64,000 nt of DNA from contig JAHDWA010000001.1 in NCBI GenBank assembly GCA_023382535.1, forward strand, positions 372,001-436,000, given 5' to 3'. This document shows, one piece after another, positions 8,054 through 16,795 of this stretch. Each line of letters begins with the position of its first letter. The first letter of the stretch is position 1. Below the pieces are notes generated by a model. It ran no database searches. It was not told the DNA's origin and saw nothing but the letters and a program-made list of their open reading frames with translations. The DNA is from Anaerolineae bacterium. GTDB taxonomy: Bacteria > Chloroflexota > Anaerolineae > 4572-78 > J111. The translations under genes and the position numbers were made by a program.

Positions 8054-9613
8054 CTAATGTTGACCACCGCCGCCGAAACCGCCAAAGAAACCACCCCTCC
8101 CGACGTTACTCGGAGCCTGGGTTGGGGCAGTGCTCCGCAACACCACCAGATCGCCCTCTTTGAGACCGCCGACAACTTCGGTCGAGGTTTCGTTGCTGAT
8201 GCCCAGGCTCACCGGCGCCTCAAAGACCTGCTCCTGGAAGAGCACCTCGACCACGCGCCGGCCGCCGGCGGCGCGCACAGCTCGATTGGGCACCAGCAGC
8301 ACATTCTCGCGCCGCTCCACGATAATATTGACCCCGGCGGTCATGCCGGGGCGCACGGCCGGGTCAGGATTGGCGATCTCGACGATCACCGGGTAGTTGA
8401 CGACGCCCTGAGTAATAGAAGCCACCGGCGAGATATAGCTCACCCGGCCGGCCAGCGCCACGCCGGGTAGGGCGTCTATCACCAGCTCCGCTGCCTGGCC
8501 GACGGCGACGCGGGCCACATCTATCTCCGCCAATGGAACCTCAATCCGCAAGGCTGAAAGGTCGGCCAGGGAGACGCCGGGCAGGTCCTCATTCACGTCT
8601 TCACCCACCCGATAGTTGACGGCCACCACTGTACCGGCGAAAGGCGCCACTAACCTGGCATCCTCCAGCCGCCGCTCGGCCTGTTGCAGCGAGAGGCGGG
8701 CCTGATCCACCTCAGCCTCGGCAATGGCCAGTTCGGCCGCGGTCGGGCCGGCGAGTAGCGTTTTCAACTCAGACTCGGCCTGGGCGACTTGCGCTTCGGC
8801 TGCCGCCAGTTCGGCCGGGGTGGGGCTGCTGCGCAGCCGGTCCAACTCATCCTGAGCGCGCTGCGCCTGCGCCGCAGCCGCCTCGACGTCGGCGGGGGTG
8901 ACCTGCTGGGTGAGCCGGTAGTCGGCCAGGGCTTTTTCATAGTCAAGGGTGGCCTGTTGGAGCGCCTGGGCCTCCGGGCTGGCGCCTACGTCGCTGCCCC
9001 AGGCTACCCGGTCGTAGGCGGCCTGGGCGTCGCGGACGGCCAACTCTGCTTTCTTGAGGTCGGCCGCCGCCACGGTGATCTCATCGGGTGTGGCCCCGGC
9101 CAGCAAGCGTTGGTAGGTGTCTTGAGCTGCCTTGAGGTCGGCCTCGGCCGCGGCTAGCTGCGCCTGGGTGGGGCCAGCCTGCACCTTGGCCAGGTTTTCC
9201 CGGGCGCTTTCCAGGTTCGCCTGAGCGGCGGCCACCTCCGCGGCCGTAGGGCCAGCTTTCAAATCGGCCAGTTTGGCCTGGGCCGTCGCCAGCGAGAGAC
9301 GGGCTTTGGCCGCTTCCAGCTCCAGGTCCGTGGTGTCCAGCTCCATCAACACTGCGCCCGCTTCGACCCGGCTACCTAACTGCACATGCACCGCCTTCAC
9401 CCGGCCGGTGGTGCGGAAGGCCGGCGCCGTTTCAGCTTTGACGGCGATGTTGCCCGCCGCGCTGACGGTAGCCACCAGGTTGCCCCGCTGTACGGGCGCC
9501 GTCTGCAGGCTGGTGGCGGCAGCCTGGCCTGGATTGTTGAGCCAACGGTAGCCCAGGAAGCCGGCGGCCCCCAGGGCGACCAGGAGGACGAGCAGCGTAC
9601 CGATTCTTCTCAT
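8054..9613 (-). CDS. MacA/HlyD-type efflux adaptor with an extended coiled coil, 519 aa
   Basis: An N-terminal membrane anchor (MRRIGTLLVLLVALGAAGFL) leads to a biotinyl-lipoyl half (GNLVATVSAAGNIAVKAETA), a very long alpha-helical hairpin (about residues 90-320), then the second lipoyl half (ARLVAPFAGTVVAVNYRVGED), beta-barrel and membrane-proximal domains. The hairpin holds several repeats of AxL-AGPTxAExAxAxA (LKAGPTAAEVAAAQ, VQAGPTQAQLAAAE, LLAGATPDEITVAA, LLAGPTAAELAIAE), making it longer than the roughly 370-aa Gram-negative MacA. ATG 9613 is preceded by TTAGGAGG and is preferred over a start at 9643. The C-terminus is Gly/Phe-rich (GRGGFFGGFGGGGQH). It works with the ATPase and permease downstream. 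Confidence 0.9.
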   Translation of the reverse strand: MRRIGTLLVLLVALGAAGFLGYRWLNNPGQAAATSLQTAPVQRGNLVATVSAAGNIAVKAETAPAFRTTGRVKAVHVQLGSRVEAGAVLMELDTTDLELEAAKARLSLATAQAKLADLKAGPTAAEVAAAQANLESARENLAKVQAGPTQAQLAAAEADLKAAQDTYQRLLAGATPDEITVAAADLKKAELAVRDAQAAYDRVAWGSDVGASPEAQALQQATLDYEKALADYRLTQQVTPADVEAAAAQAQRAQDELDRLRSSPTPAELAAAEAQVAQAESELKTLLAGPTAAELAIAEAEVDQARLSLQQAERRLEDARLVAPFAGTVVAVNYRVGEDVNEDLPGVSLADLSALRIEVPLAEIDVARVAVGQAAELVIDALPGVALAGRVSYISPVASITQGVVNYPVIVEIANPDPAVRPGMTAGVNIIVERRENVLLVPNRAVRAAGGRRVVEVLFQEQVFEAPVSLGISNETSTEVVGGLKEGDLVVLRSTAPTQAPSNVGRGGFFGGFGGGGQH

Positions 9614-9665
9614 TTTCGACCTCCTAAGAAAATAGACCACCAACGGCTGACCGCCAACCGCCGAA

Positions 9666-9693
9666 AATTACCCACAGGGGGCCTTCGGCTCTG
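9666..9693 (+). repeat. Dispersed 28-bp intergenic repeat, copy A
   Basis: This stretch matches the reverse complement of 55861-55888 at 27 of 28 positions (core ACAGGGGGCCTTCGGCTC). Both copies are intergenic. It lies in the 158-base gap between the adaptor and hydrolase genes, which otherwise shows no gene. Confidence 0.7.
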
Positions 9694-9771
9694 CGACCCT
9701 GCGACTTGCGACCTGCTACATTTTCATTATCGATCGGTGCGTGCCCCAGGTTCGTGAACACTCCTCTTAAA

Positions 9772-10956
9772 TTATTCACCCTTCACGTACTTATCGAAGA
9801 AAGCCAGCGACCGTTCCATGGCCAGGCTAAAGTTATGGGAAATGTTGTGGTCATCATTCTCGTAAGTGAAGTATTCAACCGTCTGGCCGGCGTCTTGAAG
9901 CTGGGTGGATAAATTCTCCGAAAATTCAACCGGGACATGGGTATCGGCAAGGCTGTGGTGAAGCTGAATAGGACCGGAGAGGTCAGCCAGATAAGCGTTG
10001 GGCGAGATAGAGGCCCAAAATTCGGGATTTTCTGCGGGCGAACCATACTCGGCCACCAACTCCTCACGCCATTGCCGGTGAGAATTTTGCTCCGCCTCGG
10101 GGTGGTCGTGATTGGGCTGGCGCCACTGCGCCAATAAATCCGGGTAGGAAGCCACCACCCCGGCCCAGATCACCCCGGCTTTGATATCTTCTTTAGCGGC
10201 GACCATAGCGCGCAGGGTAACCTGCCCTCCCATCGAATGACCCCACATCCCTATTCGGTTCGGGTCGGCCTCCGGGTACTTTTTGAGAGAAGCGATGGCG
10301 TTGAGGACATCAATCGTATAGACCGGTGAGTCATAGCCACCGGTGGCCTCCCCTGCGGAGGCGCCGTGTCCCCGGTAATCGGACTTCAAAACGATGTAGC
10401 CATTTCTGGCCAGGGCGTCCACATAGTCAACATACCGTTCGGTGGTGCGATACTGGTCGGGGGGGATGTAACCGTGATTGAAAACAATGACCGGCCAGCC
10501 GCTCGGCGGTTTCTCGCCGGTGGGTACGGTCAATAAAGCGTAGATTTTTAAGCCTTCAGAGCGATAAGCGGCAATGTAGCGGGCGTAATTGGCGCCCGGT
10601 TCAAGGGTTTCTTCGATGGTCAGGTCGCTGCCGGGATAGGTCTGCTGGCGCAGCCATTCGATGGTGAGAGGGTGCAAGGGTGTGGGAGTCGGTGTGGGCG
10701 TAGCCGAGGGCGGCCGCGGTGTTGTAGTGGCGGTGGCCGTAGCGGTCGGCGGGGGGGTGGGGCTGTTTGTCGGTATAGAGAGGGGCGTGCTGGTTGGTGT
10801 GGCGGTTGGTGTGGTTGCAGCAAGTTCGGTCGACACAGGCGATGGTTGTGGGAGTTGAGCCTGGATTTCGCCGGCGTAGCCGGCGCAGCCGGTGAGCAAC
10901 ACGGTCAACATCAGGCTCAAACTCAAGCATAGGGTCTGTCCGGTTGTTTCTGTCAT
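9772..10956 (-). CDS. Secreted lipoprotein alpha/beta hydrolase (prolyl-oligopeptidase-like), 394 aa
   Basis: A signal peptide with lipobox LLTGC is followed by a long Thr/Pro-rich linker (TPTATPTSTPLSIPTNSP and similar), then an alpha/beta-hydrolase domain. The nucleophile elbow is GHSMGG, with the oxyanion region VIVFNHGY, an RGHGAS motif typical of dienelactone-hydrolase and peptidase S9-like folds, and candidate Asp and His in SLADTHVPVE and NDDHNIS. The enzyme should act outside the membrane on an ester or peptide bond; the substrate cannot be told. ATG 10956, preceded by a G-rich site, is preferred over the TTG at 10971. It lies between DUF5666 and the exporter genes of the same operon. 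Confidence 0.87.
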   Translation of the reverse strand: MTETTGQTLCLSLSLMLTVLLTGCAGYAGEIQAQLPQPSPVSTELAATTPTATPTSTPLSIPTNSPTPPPTATATATTTPRPPSATPTPTPTPLHPLTIEWLRQQTYPGSDLTIEETLEPGANYARYIAAYRSEGLKIYALLTVPTGEKPPSGWPVIVFNHGYIPPDQYRTTERYVDYVDALARNGYIVLKSDYRGHGASAGEATGGYDSPVYTIDVLNAIASLKKYPEADPNRIGMWGHSMGGQVTLRAMVAAKEDIKAGVIWAGVVASYPDLLAQWRQPNHDHPEAEQNSHRQWREELVAEYGSPAENPEFWASISPNAYLADLSGPIQLHHSLADTHVPVEFSENLSTQLQDAGQTVEYFTYENDDHNISHNFSLAMERSLAFFDKYVKGE

Positions 10957-10986
10957 CGTAATACCCCCCAAAGGTGTCTCTGCCCT

Positions 10987-11445
10987 CTAGTTGTGGCTGT
11001 GGTCCTCATGAATGACCCAGATGATTTTGGCCTCTATCTTTTCTTCCCGGGGCTGGCCAATCACCCCAACCCGGTCGCCGACGCGGACCTCAGCCAACGT
11101 GATCGGCTCCCGGCCACGTTTGAAGAGGGTCTCGGCGGTGATGATGATTTGACGCCGGTTATTTCCGTGATCGGTGATTACCAGGGCGTCTGCTCCGATC
11201 TGGTTGACCACGCCGAAAGCACCATGGCCACCGTGATGCTCTCTCTGGCCGGACCAATCACCAAACGGCCAGGGATGCTCAATCCCTGCCTGGCCGAAGA
11301 CCGGTGGCGCGCCGCCGCGGGTTTCGCCGATCAGCATGCCCAGCCAGAAGGCGCCGACCACCACCACGGCCAGAGCCAGGCTGATGATAAGGCGGCTCAA
11401 CCAACGGCGGCCGACCGTTTGAGTTCGGGCAAAAAAGGGCCTCAT
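10987..11445 (-). CDS. DUF5666-type envelope protein, 152 aa
   Basis: One N-terminal membrane segment (residues 16-40, LSRLIISLALAVVVVGAFWL), a His/Gly-rich linker (REHHGGHGAFG), then a DUF5666-like beta domain (VVNQIGADALVITDHGNNRR, then ETLFKRGREPITLAEVRVGDRVGVIG) and a His-rich end (HEDHSHN). It overlaps the anti-sigma stop by four bases (ATGA), so the two are coupled. The domain resembles the one at 5447-5917. Its role is unknown; linkage to sigma and anti-sigma factors makes a sensory or accessory function in the envelope plausible. Confidence 0.78.
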   Translation of the reverse strand: MRPFFARTQTVGRRWLSRLIISLALAVVVVGAFWLGMLIGETRGGAPPVFGQAGIEHPWPFGDWSGQREHHGGHGAFGVVNQIGADALVITDHGNNRRQIIITAETLFKRGREPITLAEVRVGDRVGVIGQPREEKIEAKIIWVIHEDHSHN

Positions 11446-12017
11446 GCCACGCCTCTCCCGGAGTGGTTGCCGTTACTATTCAGGCGCGGCTGCGCCCAAC
11501 CCGCCAGGACGCCAAGGAGCTGCTCGACCAGCAACAGGACAACCAGCGAGCTGCCCAGGGTCAGGGCCAACTCCGCCACCGGCAGGGCTTCCAGGATGGC
11601 ATACAGGCTCTCGGCTGGGTAGTGGGCTATGAGGGCGGGGTCGTTGAACAGCAGGGAGATGAACTGGCCGGCGCCACCCTGCTGCCAGGCTAACAGGGTT
11701 TGGTAACCCAGGGCCGAAAGTAAATAGGCGGAGAAGAGAATCCCGAAACCGACTGCCGCGGTGTGCAGCCATAGCCAGTAGCCTGGATGTCGCGGTATCC
11801 GGGCCTCGACCCTGGCCACAATCCGTCCAACCAGGTCGGGCGGCGGCGCTTCGGATGGGATCTGGTGGAGCAAAGCCATCATCTGGCGCAGGTTGGTCAA
11901 CCTCTGCCGGCAGGCAGAACACGTCTCCAGGTGGTTTTCGACGGCTGCCTGCTCATCGGCGGCCAACTCGCTCTCTACATAGCGATCCAGTTTGGCCTGT
12001 ACTTCGTAACAGTTCAC
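11442..12017 (-). CDS. Membrane anti-sigma factor with zinc-finger (zf-HC2) domain, 191 aa
   Basis: Residues 1-45 form an anti-sigma zinc domain (NCYEVQAKLDRYVESELAADE, then VENHLETCSACRQRL) with the expected His-x3-Cys-x2-Cys motif. Two or three hydrophobic segments follow (about residues 85-115 and 145-175), so the protein is anchored in the membrane with the zinc domain inside. It overlaps the sigma-factor stop by four bases. By family knowledge it would hold the ECF sigma factor until an envelope signal releases it. Confidence 0.9.
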   Translation of the reverse strand: MNCYEVQAKLDRYVESELAADEQAAVENHLETCSACRQRLTNLRQMMALLHQIPSEAPPPDLVGRIVARVEARIPRHPGYWLWLHTAAVGFGILFSAYLLSALGYQTLLAWQQGGAGQFISLLFNDPALIAHYPAESLYAILEALPVAELALTLGSSLVVLLLVEQLLGVLAGWAQPRLNSNGNHSGRGVA

Positions 12018-12592
12018 CCCTCACCTTTTAGATAACGCTCAAGAGCCTGGCGCAGCAGCGCTTTGGCCCGGAACAAATGAGTGCGGATGGTGTTCACCGG
12101 CGCCCCCTGGACCGCGGCGATCTCTTGATACGACAGGCCTTCCGTGTAACGCAAAGTGATGACCACCCGGTAAGGCTCAGGGAGTTCCATAACGGCCCGG
12201 CGCAGCATCTCGGCCAGCTCCTGCGTCTCAACCCGGTCCAGGGGCAATGGCCTGCCGTCAACCCATTCCTCAATGATCGAGGGCTGACCCTCTTCGTCGC
12301 CGGCCAGATGGCTAAAGAGGTCAGGACGCTTCTTCCTGGCCCAATCCCGACAGAGGTTCGCGGCGATACGCAGGAGCCAGGGCTTGAAGGGGAGATCCAG
12401 GCGGGATACTGGCAGGGCCTGATAGACCCGTAAAAAGGTTTCCTGGGCGATATTCTCGGCTTCCATCCGGTCGCCGGTATAACGATAGGCCAGGTTATAG
12501 ATGGGCTTGGTGTAGCGGTCTACCAGTTCGCAGAAGGCATCCCTGTCCCCTTGCAGGTGGAGTCTGACCAGTTCTTCATCACCGCGCGGCAC
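12014..12592 (-). CDS. ECF-family RNA polymerase sigma factor, 192 aa
   Basis: Sigma region 2 is residues about 20-90 (LVDRYTKPIYNLAYRYTGD, AENIAQETFLRVYQALP, FKPWLLRIAANLCRDWARKK) and region 4 about 125-180 (MELPEPYRVVITLRYTEGLS, YQEIAAVQGAPVNTIRTHLF). There is no region 1.1 or 3, as in extracytoplasmic-function sigma factors. The start is GTG 12590-12592 behind a G-rich ribosome site. It is the first gene of an operon that runs to the lipoprotein pseudogene and is preceded by an ECF-like promoter, consistent with autoregulation. Confidence 0.94.
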   Translation of the reverse strand: MPRGDEELVRLHLQGDRDAFCELVDRYTKPIYNLAYRYTGDRMEAENIAQETFLRVYQALPVSRLDLPFKPWLLRIAANLCRDWARKKRPDLFSHLAGDEEGQPSIIEEWVDGRPLPLDRVETQELAEMLRRAVMELPEPYRVVITLRYTEGLSYQEIAAVQGAPVNTIRTHLFRAKALLRQALERYLKGEG

Positions 12593-12921
12593 ATCACCCC
12601 CTCGACCTACTATATATTACACGACCAGATGGCGAAAAAGTTTCATAAACCGTGGAGGGAAGTTCCATTCTCAGTAGATCCAAATTTGTGGTGGTTAGAA
12701 AGCCTGCTCATGATGTTTGGGCAGACTCCCCAGTCTGCCCCACCACCCTCACGCACCTGCCACCCATTATACTTTGTGAAATTTGTCACCAGGATGGATT
12801 GTGCAGGCACTCTGGTAGAAGAATTGTCCCGTATAAGGGACTTGCGGAAGCATCGCTTTGTCTGGTATAATTTCCGTCCAAGAAGCTGTATTGGATAGCG
12901 CTAGAAACAACGGAGACGGTA
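12593..12921. other. Divergent intergenic region with hairpin and shared repeat
   Basis: These 329 bases separate the sigma gene (minus) from the nuclease-like gene (plus). They hold the ECF-type promoter (12620-12645), a 17-base repeat GGTTAGAAAGCCTGCTC at 12693-12709 that recurs at 30934-30950, and a perfect 9-bp hairpin at 12719-12740 (GGGCAGACT, loop CCCC, AGTCTGCCC). The 115-codon open frame across it has no domain support. Confidence 0.6.
12620..12645 (-). promoter_or_regulatory. ECF-sigma-type promoter of the sigma operon
   Basis: On the minus strand TGAAAC (12645-12640), a 16-base spacer and CGTG (12623-12620) match the known TGAAAC-N16-CGTA form recognised by SigW-like ECF factors. 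It lies 28 bases before the GTG of the sigma gene. This suggests positive autoregulation. The match is by eye. Confidence 0.5.
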
Positions 12922-14202
12922 ATGGAGTACACAGCCCTGATCCAACTGATTGACCGCTACAAAGCCGATCCCGAGGCTGTCTACAACACATGGTTTGTCA
13001 GCAGTGCTGAGCGGATGAAGGCGTTCCGGGCGATCCGGCGAGGCGTCCGTGATACCGTCGCCAGCATCGCAGCAGGAACGTTTGGGAATGACTTTAAAGG
13101 CTCATCGCTTGAATTTGTGCTTACCGCGATTACGGAACAAAAACAGGTATTCGAGGGTGCTGCCCATCCTTTTTACTGGAAGCCCAAACTCCGTATCCCC
13201 GATATTTACGAGAACACCGCCAATCAGCGGAAGTTTGGCATGTTTCTGGAAGCTTGTCTTTCCGCGACTCGTGAAGATCAGATTGTAGCGGAAATGAGCC
13301 GTCTTGCGAACGCGCAGATCAAGGGGCTAGGGCCAGCTGTAGCCAATATCGTCTATTTTCTGCATCCGACCCTGGTTCCGCCGTTCAATACGGCTATGGT
13401 TAATGGTTTTAATGCGCTTTTTAACGACAAGAAAAAACTTGGGTCGTGGGAAAGTTATCTCGCAATGCGCGAAGCCATTCTCCATGTCAATTCGCAGTCT
13501 GAAGTACGCAATCGTCTTTCTAAAGACCTGGGTGCATTCGCCGGATTGCTCTTTGAAATCGGTACTGGACGATTGCTCATCGAGAATAACGTGGATGCGG
13601 TTCTACAGGTGACGAAAGAACAAGCAGCGAAGGCTGCCCGCCTTCGTCACAGGGAGGTCGTTGCTGAAGAACAGGAACAGTCCGAGCATACCCAGATACA
13701 ATACCTGCTCATCAAAATCGGACGTGCGTTAAACTTCAATGTATATGTGGCGCGTAATGACCGCCACCGCTCATGCGAGGGGCAATCATTTGCGATGCTG
13801 ACCATGTCAGAGCTACCACAGAGCAACTGGCCACCTGAAGTCATGGAAACGGTGGGTCTTATCGACGTGATTTGGCTCAAGCCGGAAACAGGTGAGATCG
13901 TAAGCGCGTTTGAGGTGGAAAAGAGTACCTCGATTTACTCTGGTATCTTGCGTATGGAAGACCTGGCACGCTCAATTCCCGGCTGTACCTGTAATTTCTA
14001 TCTCGTTGCACCAGATCGCCGTGAGAAGGAAGTCATGGCCCAACTCACGCGACCGGCTTTTCGCAACGACCTCGCGGACATCTCAATGGCCTTTATTCCG
14101 TTTGGTGATTTGCGTTACCACTGCGATGGTCTTTGCAAATTTGGCGACGATCATACCATTATGCATAAGATCGCTCGTAGGAGTCCATTCCAGAGAGCGT
14201 AG
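12922..14202 (+). CDS. Putative HhH plus PD-(D/E)XK-like nuclease, 426 aa
   Basis: I do not recognise a named family. The N-terminal half is helical and contains IKGLGPAVANIVYFLHP then FNTAMVNGFN (about residues 131-165), resembling a helix-hairpin-helix DNA-contact motif of glycosylase type. The C-terminal part has GLIDVIWLKPETGEIVSAFE directly followed by VEKSTSIYSGILRMEDL (about 309-345), which fits the PD-(D/E)XK pattern of Asp, then Glu-x-Glu-Lys, seen in restriction-type nucleases. A helical, Glu/Ala-rich linker lies between them. The gene is clearly lower in GC than its neighbours, stands alone, and faces away from both operons, so recent transfer and a defence role are plausible. The ATG is preceded by GGAGACGGTA. 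Confidence 0.6.
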   Translation: MEYTALIQLIDRYKADPEAVYNTWFVSSAERMKAFRAIRRGVRDTVASIAAGTFGNDFKGSSLEFVLTAITEQKQVFEGAAHPFYWKPKLRIPDIYENTANQRKFGMFLEACLSATREDQIVAEMSRLANAQIKGLGPAVANIVYFLHPTLVPPFNTAMVNGFNALFNDKKKLGSWESYLAMREAILHVNSQSEVRNRLSKDLGAFAGLLFEIGTGRLLIENNVDAVLQVTKEQAAKAARLRHREVVAEEQEQSEHTQIQYLLIKIGRALNFNVYVARNDRHRSCEGQSFAMLTMSELPQSNWPPEVMETVGLIDVIWLKPETGEIVSAFEVEKSTSIYSGILRMEDLARSIPGCTCNFYLVAPDRREKEVMAQLTRPAFRNDLADISMAFIPFGDLRYHCDGLCKFGDDHTIMHKIARRSPFQRA

Positions 14203-14278
14203 CCTTTCCCCTATCTACAATCACCGTGTCACGAGCTAGACGAGGGCCTAACAAGCAAATGTTGAGCCTGGTTGTTGG

Positions 14279-15409
14279 CTATGGTTGTCGGCTAAACACG
14301 GCTCGAATGTTTAGAAAAGCCAGCACATTATCCCGAGCGACCATGCCCAACAACCGCCCATCGGCATCCACCACCGGGAATTGGTTAATATCTTCCGCTG
14401 TCATCCGCTCAAAGACAGTAGCCAGATCATCATCGGGCTGTACCGTCTTCAACTCGGCCAGGGGAATCATTACCTCCTCGACGCGGGCGGTTGTCCACTT
14501 TGCTCGCGGCACCTCTTTAATGCGGTGCAGGGTGAGCAGGCCGCGTAGTTGCTCTTTCTCTACCACCGGGAAACAACGCCGGCCACTGGGTAGCACGAGG
14601 TGGTCTACTACCACGTCCAGGGTCAGCCGGGGCAGAAGGTGGGGGCAGTCGGTCATCATCACTTTGCGGACGGTGTGACCGGCCAACAACTCGCGCAACG
14701 CAACGTGTTGGTAACTGGCCGTGGACGCATTGGCTATGAACCAGCCGATGAAAGAGATCCACAGCCCGTTGGCCCAGTTGCCGTTAAAGATTTGCCACAT
14801 GCCCCAGAAGATAAAGCCAAAGGCCACTGCGTGACCCAGTCCGGCGGCGATTTGAGTGGCCTGCCGCAGATTGCCGGTGAGGCTCCAGACAATGGCCCGG
14901 AAGACCCGGCCCCCGTCCAGAGGGAAACCGGGGATGAGATTAAACAGGCCCAGAGCCAGGTTGATCCAGGCCAGCCAGCCGGCCAGGGCATGGAGTAACG
15001 GGCTAAACGACCCACTGACCAGCCACACCAGGCCAAAGAATACAGCAATGACCAGGCTGGCCGCCGGGCCGGCCAAGGCCATCAGGAACTCGTGCCGGGC
15101 GCTCTTGGGCTCCTGGCTGATGCGGGCAGCCCCGCCAAAGATGAAGAGGGTAATGTCCCGCACCGGCACGCCTTGGGCTTGAGAGACAAAACTATGCGCC
15201 AATTCATGCGCCACTACTGAGGTAAAAAAGAGCAGGGCGGTAATCACGCCCATCGCCCAGTAAACGCTGTCCGACCAGCCGGGGTGGATCTTGGGGAAGT
15301 ATTCGCCGGACAGGGACCAGATCATCAGGATAAAAATGATGAACCAGGAATAGTCAAGCTTGAGTTCAATGCCAAAAAGGCGGCCCAGCCGTAAAGTGTT
15401 GCCAAGCAT
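14279..15409 (-). CDS. Site-2 protease family M50 metalloprotease with two CBS domains, 376 aa
   Basis: An intramembrane protease: the zinc motif HELAH is at residues 68-72 inside a membrane helix (SVVAHELAHSFV), and the second motif NLIPGFPLDGGR supplies the Asp ligand at about 165. Around six hydrophobic segments cover residues 1-230. Residues 240-370 form a CBS pair (VRKVMMTDCPHLLPRLTLDV; VEEVMIPLAELKTVQPDDDL). This is the Rip3/SpoIVFB-like group in which CBS domains bind a nucleotide and regulate cleavage. It ends the copper-ATPase operon; the substrate could be an anti-sigma factor, but nothing in the sequence proves it. Start ATG 15409 has GGAGTGAT before it. Confidence 0.92.
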   Translation of the reverse strand: MLGNTLRLGRLFGIELKLDYSWFIIFILMIWSLSGEYFPKIHPGWSDSVYWAMGVITALLFFTSVVAHELAHSFVSQAQGVPVRDITLFIFGGAARISQEPKSARHEFLMALAGPAASLVIAVFFGLVWLVSGSFSPLLHALAGWLAWINLALGLFNLIPGFPLDGGRVFRAIVWSLTGNLRQATQIAAGLGHAVAFGFIFWGMWQIFNGNWANGLWISFIGWFIANASTASYQHVALRELLAGHTVRKVMMTDCPHLLPRLTLDVVVDHLVLPSGRRCFPVVEKEQLRGLLTLHRIKEVPRAKWTTARVEEVMIPLAELKTVQPDDDLATVFERMTAEDINQFPVVDADGRLLGMVARDNVLAFLNIRAVFSRQP

Positions 15410-15477
15410 ATGATCACTCCAAAACAGTCAGCGTGAGGCGCATCTATCTCAGGCACAGTCGAGAGAAAATGGATGAT

Positions 15478-15502
15478 GGTCGGGCCGCGTGACGGCCCAA
15501 CC
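15478..15502 (-). terminator. Hairpin between propeller and protease genes
   Basis: GGTCGGGCCG (15478-15487) and CGGCCCAACC (15493-15502) pair over ten positions with one G-U on the minus-strand RNA. There is no T run, so it may be an RNA-processing or attenuation structure rather than a full terminator. Confidence 0.35.
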
Positions 15503-15580
15503 ATAAGCTGCCACGTCTAGAAAGTCGAACCGGTGAGGTAGAAGCAACGGGCAGCCTTCTCCTTGGACTTCTAGCTCAGA

Positions 15581-16693
15581 TTACATGTCCATATCAGACA
15601 TGTCCTCTGTCTCCATATGCTCAATCGGGAGTTGGATTTCCGTAGCTGAGGCTGCGGCCGGCGCCAGCGGCGAGAAACTGATGCCATTCGGCCCGGCCCC
15701 AGAGGGGATTGTGGCCACGACTTTCTGAGCAGCGATGTCCAGCACCGCGACGTCATTGCCATAGATGTTGGTGATATAGGCGTACCGGCTCGACGGCTCA
15801 ATGACCACCCCATGCGTGCCCTGGCCCGTCTCAACCGTGCCGGCGACGGCGAAAGTTGCCGTGTCAATGATTGAGACCGTGGTACTCGGTTTCTCCTTTG
15901 TGCCCTGGTTGGCGGCCAATAAGTACTTGTTGTCCGGCGTGACGAAGACCTGAATTGGCCCAACGCCTACATCTACTTTGCCCACCAATTGGCGGGTCGC
16001 CACATCCACCTTGCCCACGGCGTTCTCGGTATTGAGCGAGAAGTAGACAAACTTGCCGTCAGGCGAGAAGGCCACCTGCACCGGCTTCTGACCTACTTCA
16101 ATGTCAGCGACCTTGGCGTGACTGGCCGTGTCAATGACGCTCAAGGTCGTGCCTTTCGCATTGGCAACATAGACCCATTTCCCGTCCGGGCTGGAACGCA
16201 GGCCGTGCGGGTACTCCCCCACCGGGATGGTGGCGATGACTTTCATCGTCGCCGTGTCAATGGCTGTGACCGTGTTATCCCCACCGTTGGTCGCATAAGC
16301 GGTCTTGCCGTCCGGGGTCAGAATAACATGGGCCGGCTCCTTGCCGGTAGAGACTGTGCCGTGCACGCTGTAAGTGGCCGGGTCAATCATGATTGCCAGC
16401 GACTCGTGCCCACTGACAGCCCAGACACTCTTACCATCTGGCGCGACCTGGAGGTTGTGCGGCCCTTCGACGCCGGTGAGCGTGGTGACGACCTTGTTGG
16501 TGGCAGCGTCAATCACGGTAATGCTGTTGCCATATTCGTCGGCTACCCAGACGGTGCCTTGAAGGGGCTTGGCTTCGGGCGCAACTGCCGCAGAACCGGC
16601 CGGGGCGTTCCCACTGCAAGCCGAGACCAGCAGGGCTAAGCCGACGATCAGCGCCAGAGTCAGGCTGATTGAAGCAATTTTAATACGTTTCAT
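15581..16693 (-). CDS. YVTN-type beta-propeller lipoprotein with Met/Asp tail, 370 aa
   Basis: The N-terminus is a lipoprotein signal ending LLVSACSG. Residues 45-345 are seven-fold YVTN/cytochrome-D1-like propeller repeats, each with a version of VIDTATxKVxATIxVGxxPxG and SPDGKxVYVAN. The protein ends HMETEDMSDMDM, a short Met-rich tail that could hold copper(I). It is exported and probably bound to the outer face of the membrane. The gene lies between the cupredoxin and protease genes in the CopA operon, so a role in periplasmic copper handling or redox is a reasonable inference. No haem-binding motif is visible. Confidence 0.85.
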   Translation of the reverse strand: MKRIKIASISLTLALIVGLALLVSACSGNAPAGSAAVAPEAKPLQGTVWVADEYGNSITVIDAATNKVVTTLTGVEGPHNLQVAPDGKSVWAVSGHESLAIMIDPATYSVHGTVSTGKEPAHVILTPDGKTAYATNGGDNTVTAIDTATMKVIATIPVGEYPHGLRSSPDGKWVYVANAKGTTLSVIDTASHAKVADIEVGQKPVQVAFSPDGKFVYFSLNTENAVGKVDVATRQLVGKVDVGVGPIQVFVTPDNKYLLAANQGTKEKPSTTVSIIDTATFAVAGTVETGQGTHGVVIEPSSRYAYITNIYGNDVAVLDIAAQKVVATIPSGAGPNGISFSPLAPAAASATEIQLPIEHMETEDMSDMDM

Positions 16694-16795
16694 GGTGATT
16701 TTTCTCCTTAATCAAGCTTGGTTTAAAAGTTTATAGAATAGTATGCTATGGCTAAAGGAAATTTGATGCCTTAAATGGTGGTTATTCTCCTTTCT

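Noticed and set aside
12551..12898. 115-codon plus-strand open frame upstream of the nuclease-like gene
   Set aside because: Overlaps the sigma gene start, covers the hairpin and ECF promoter, and has no domain.
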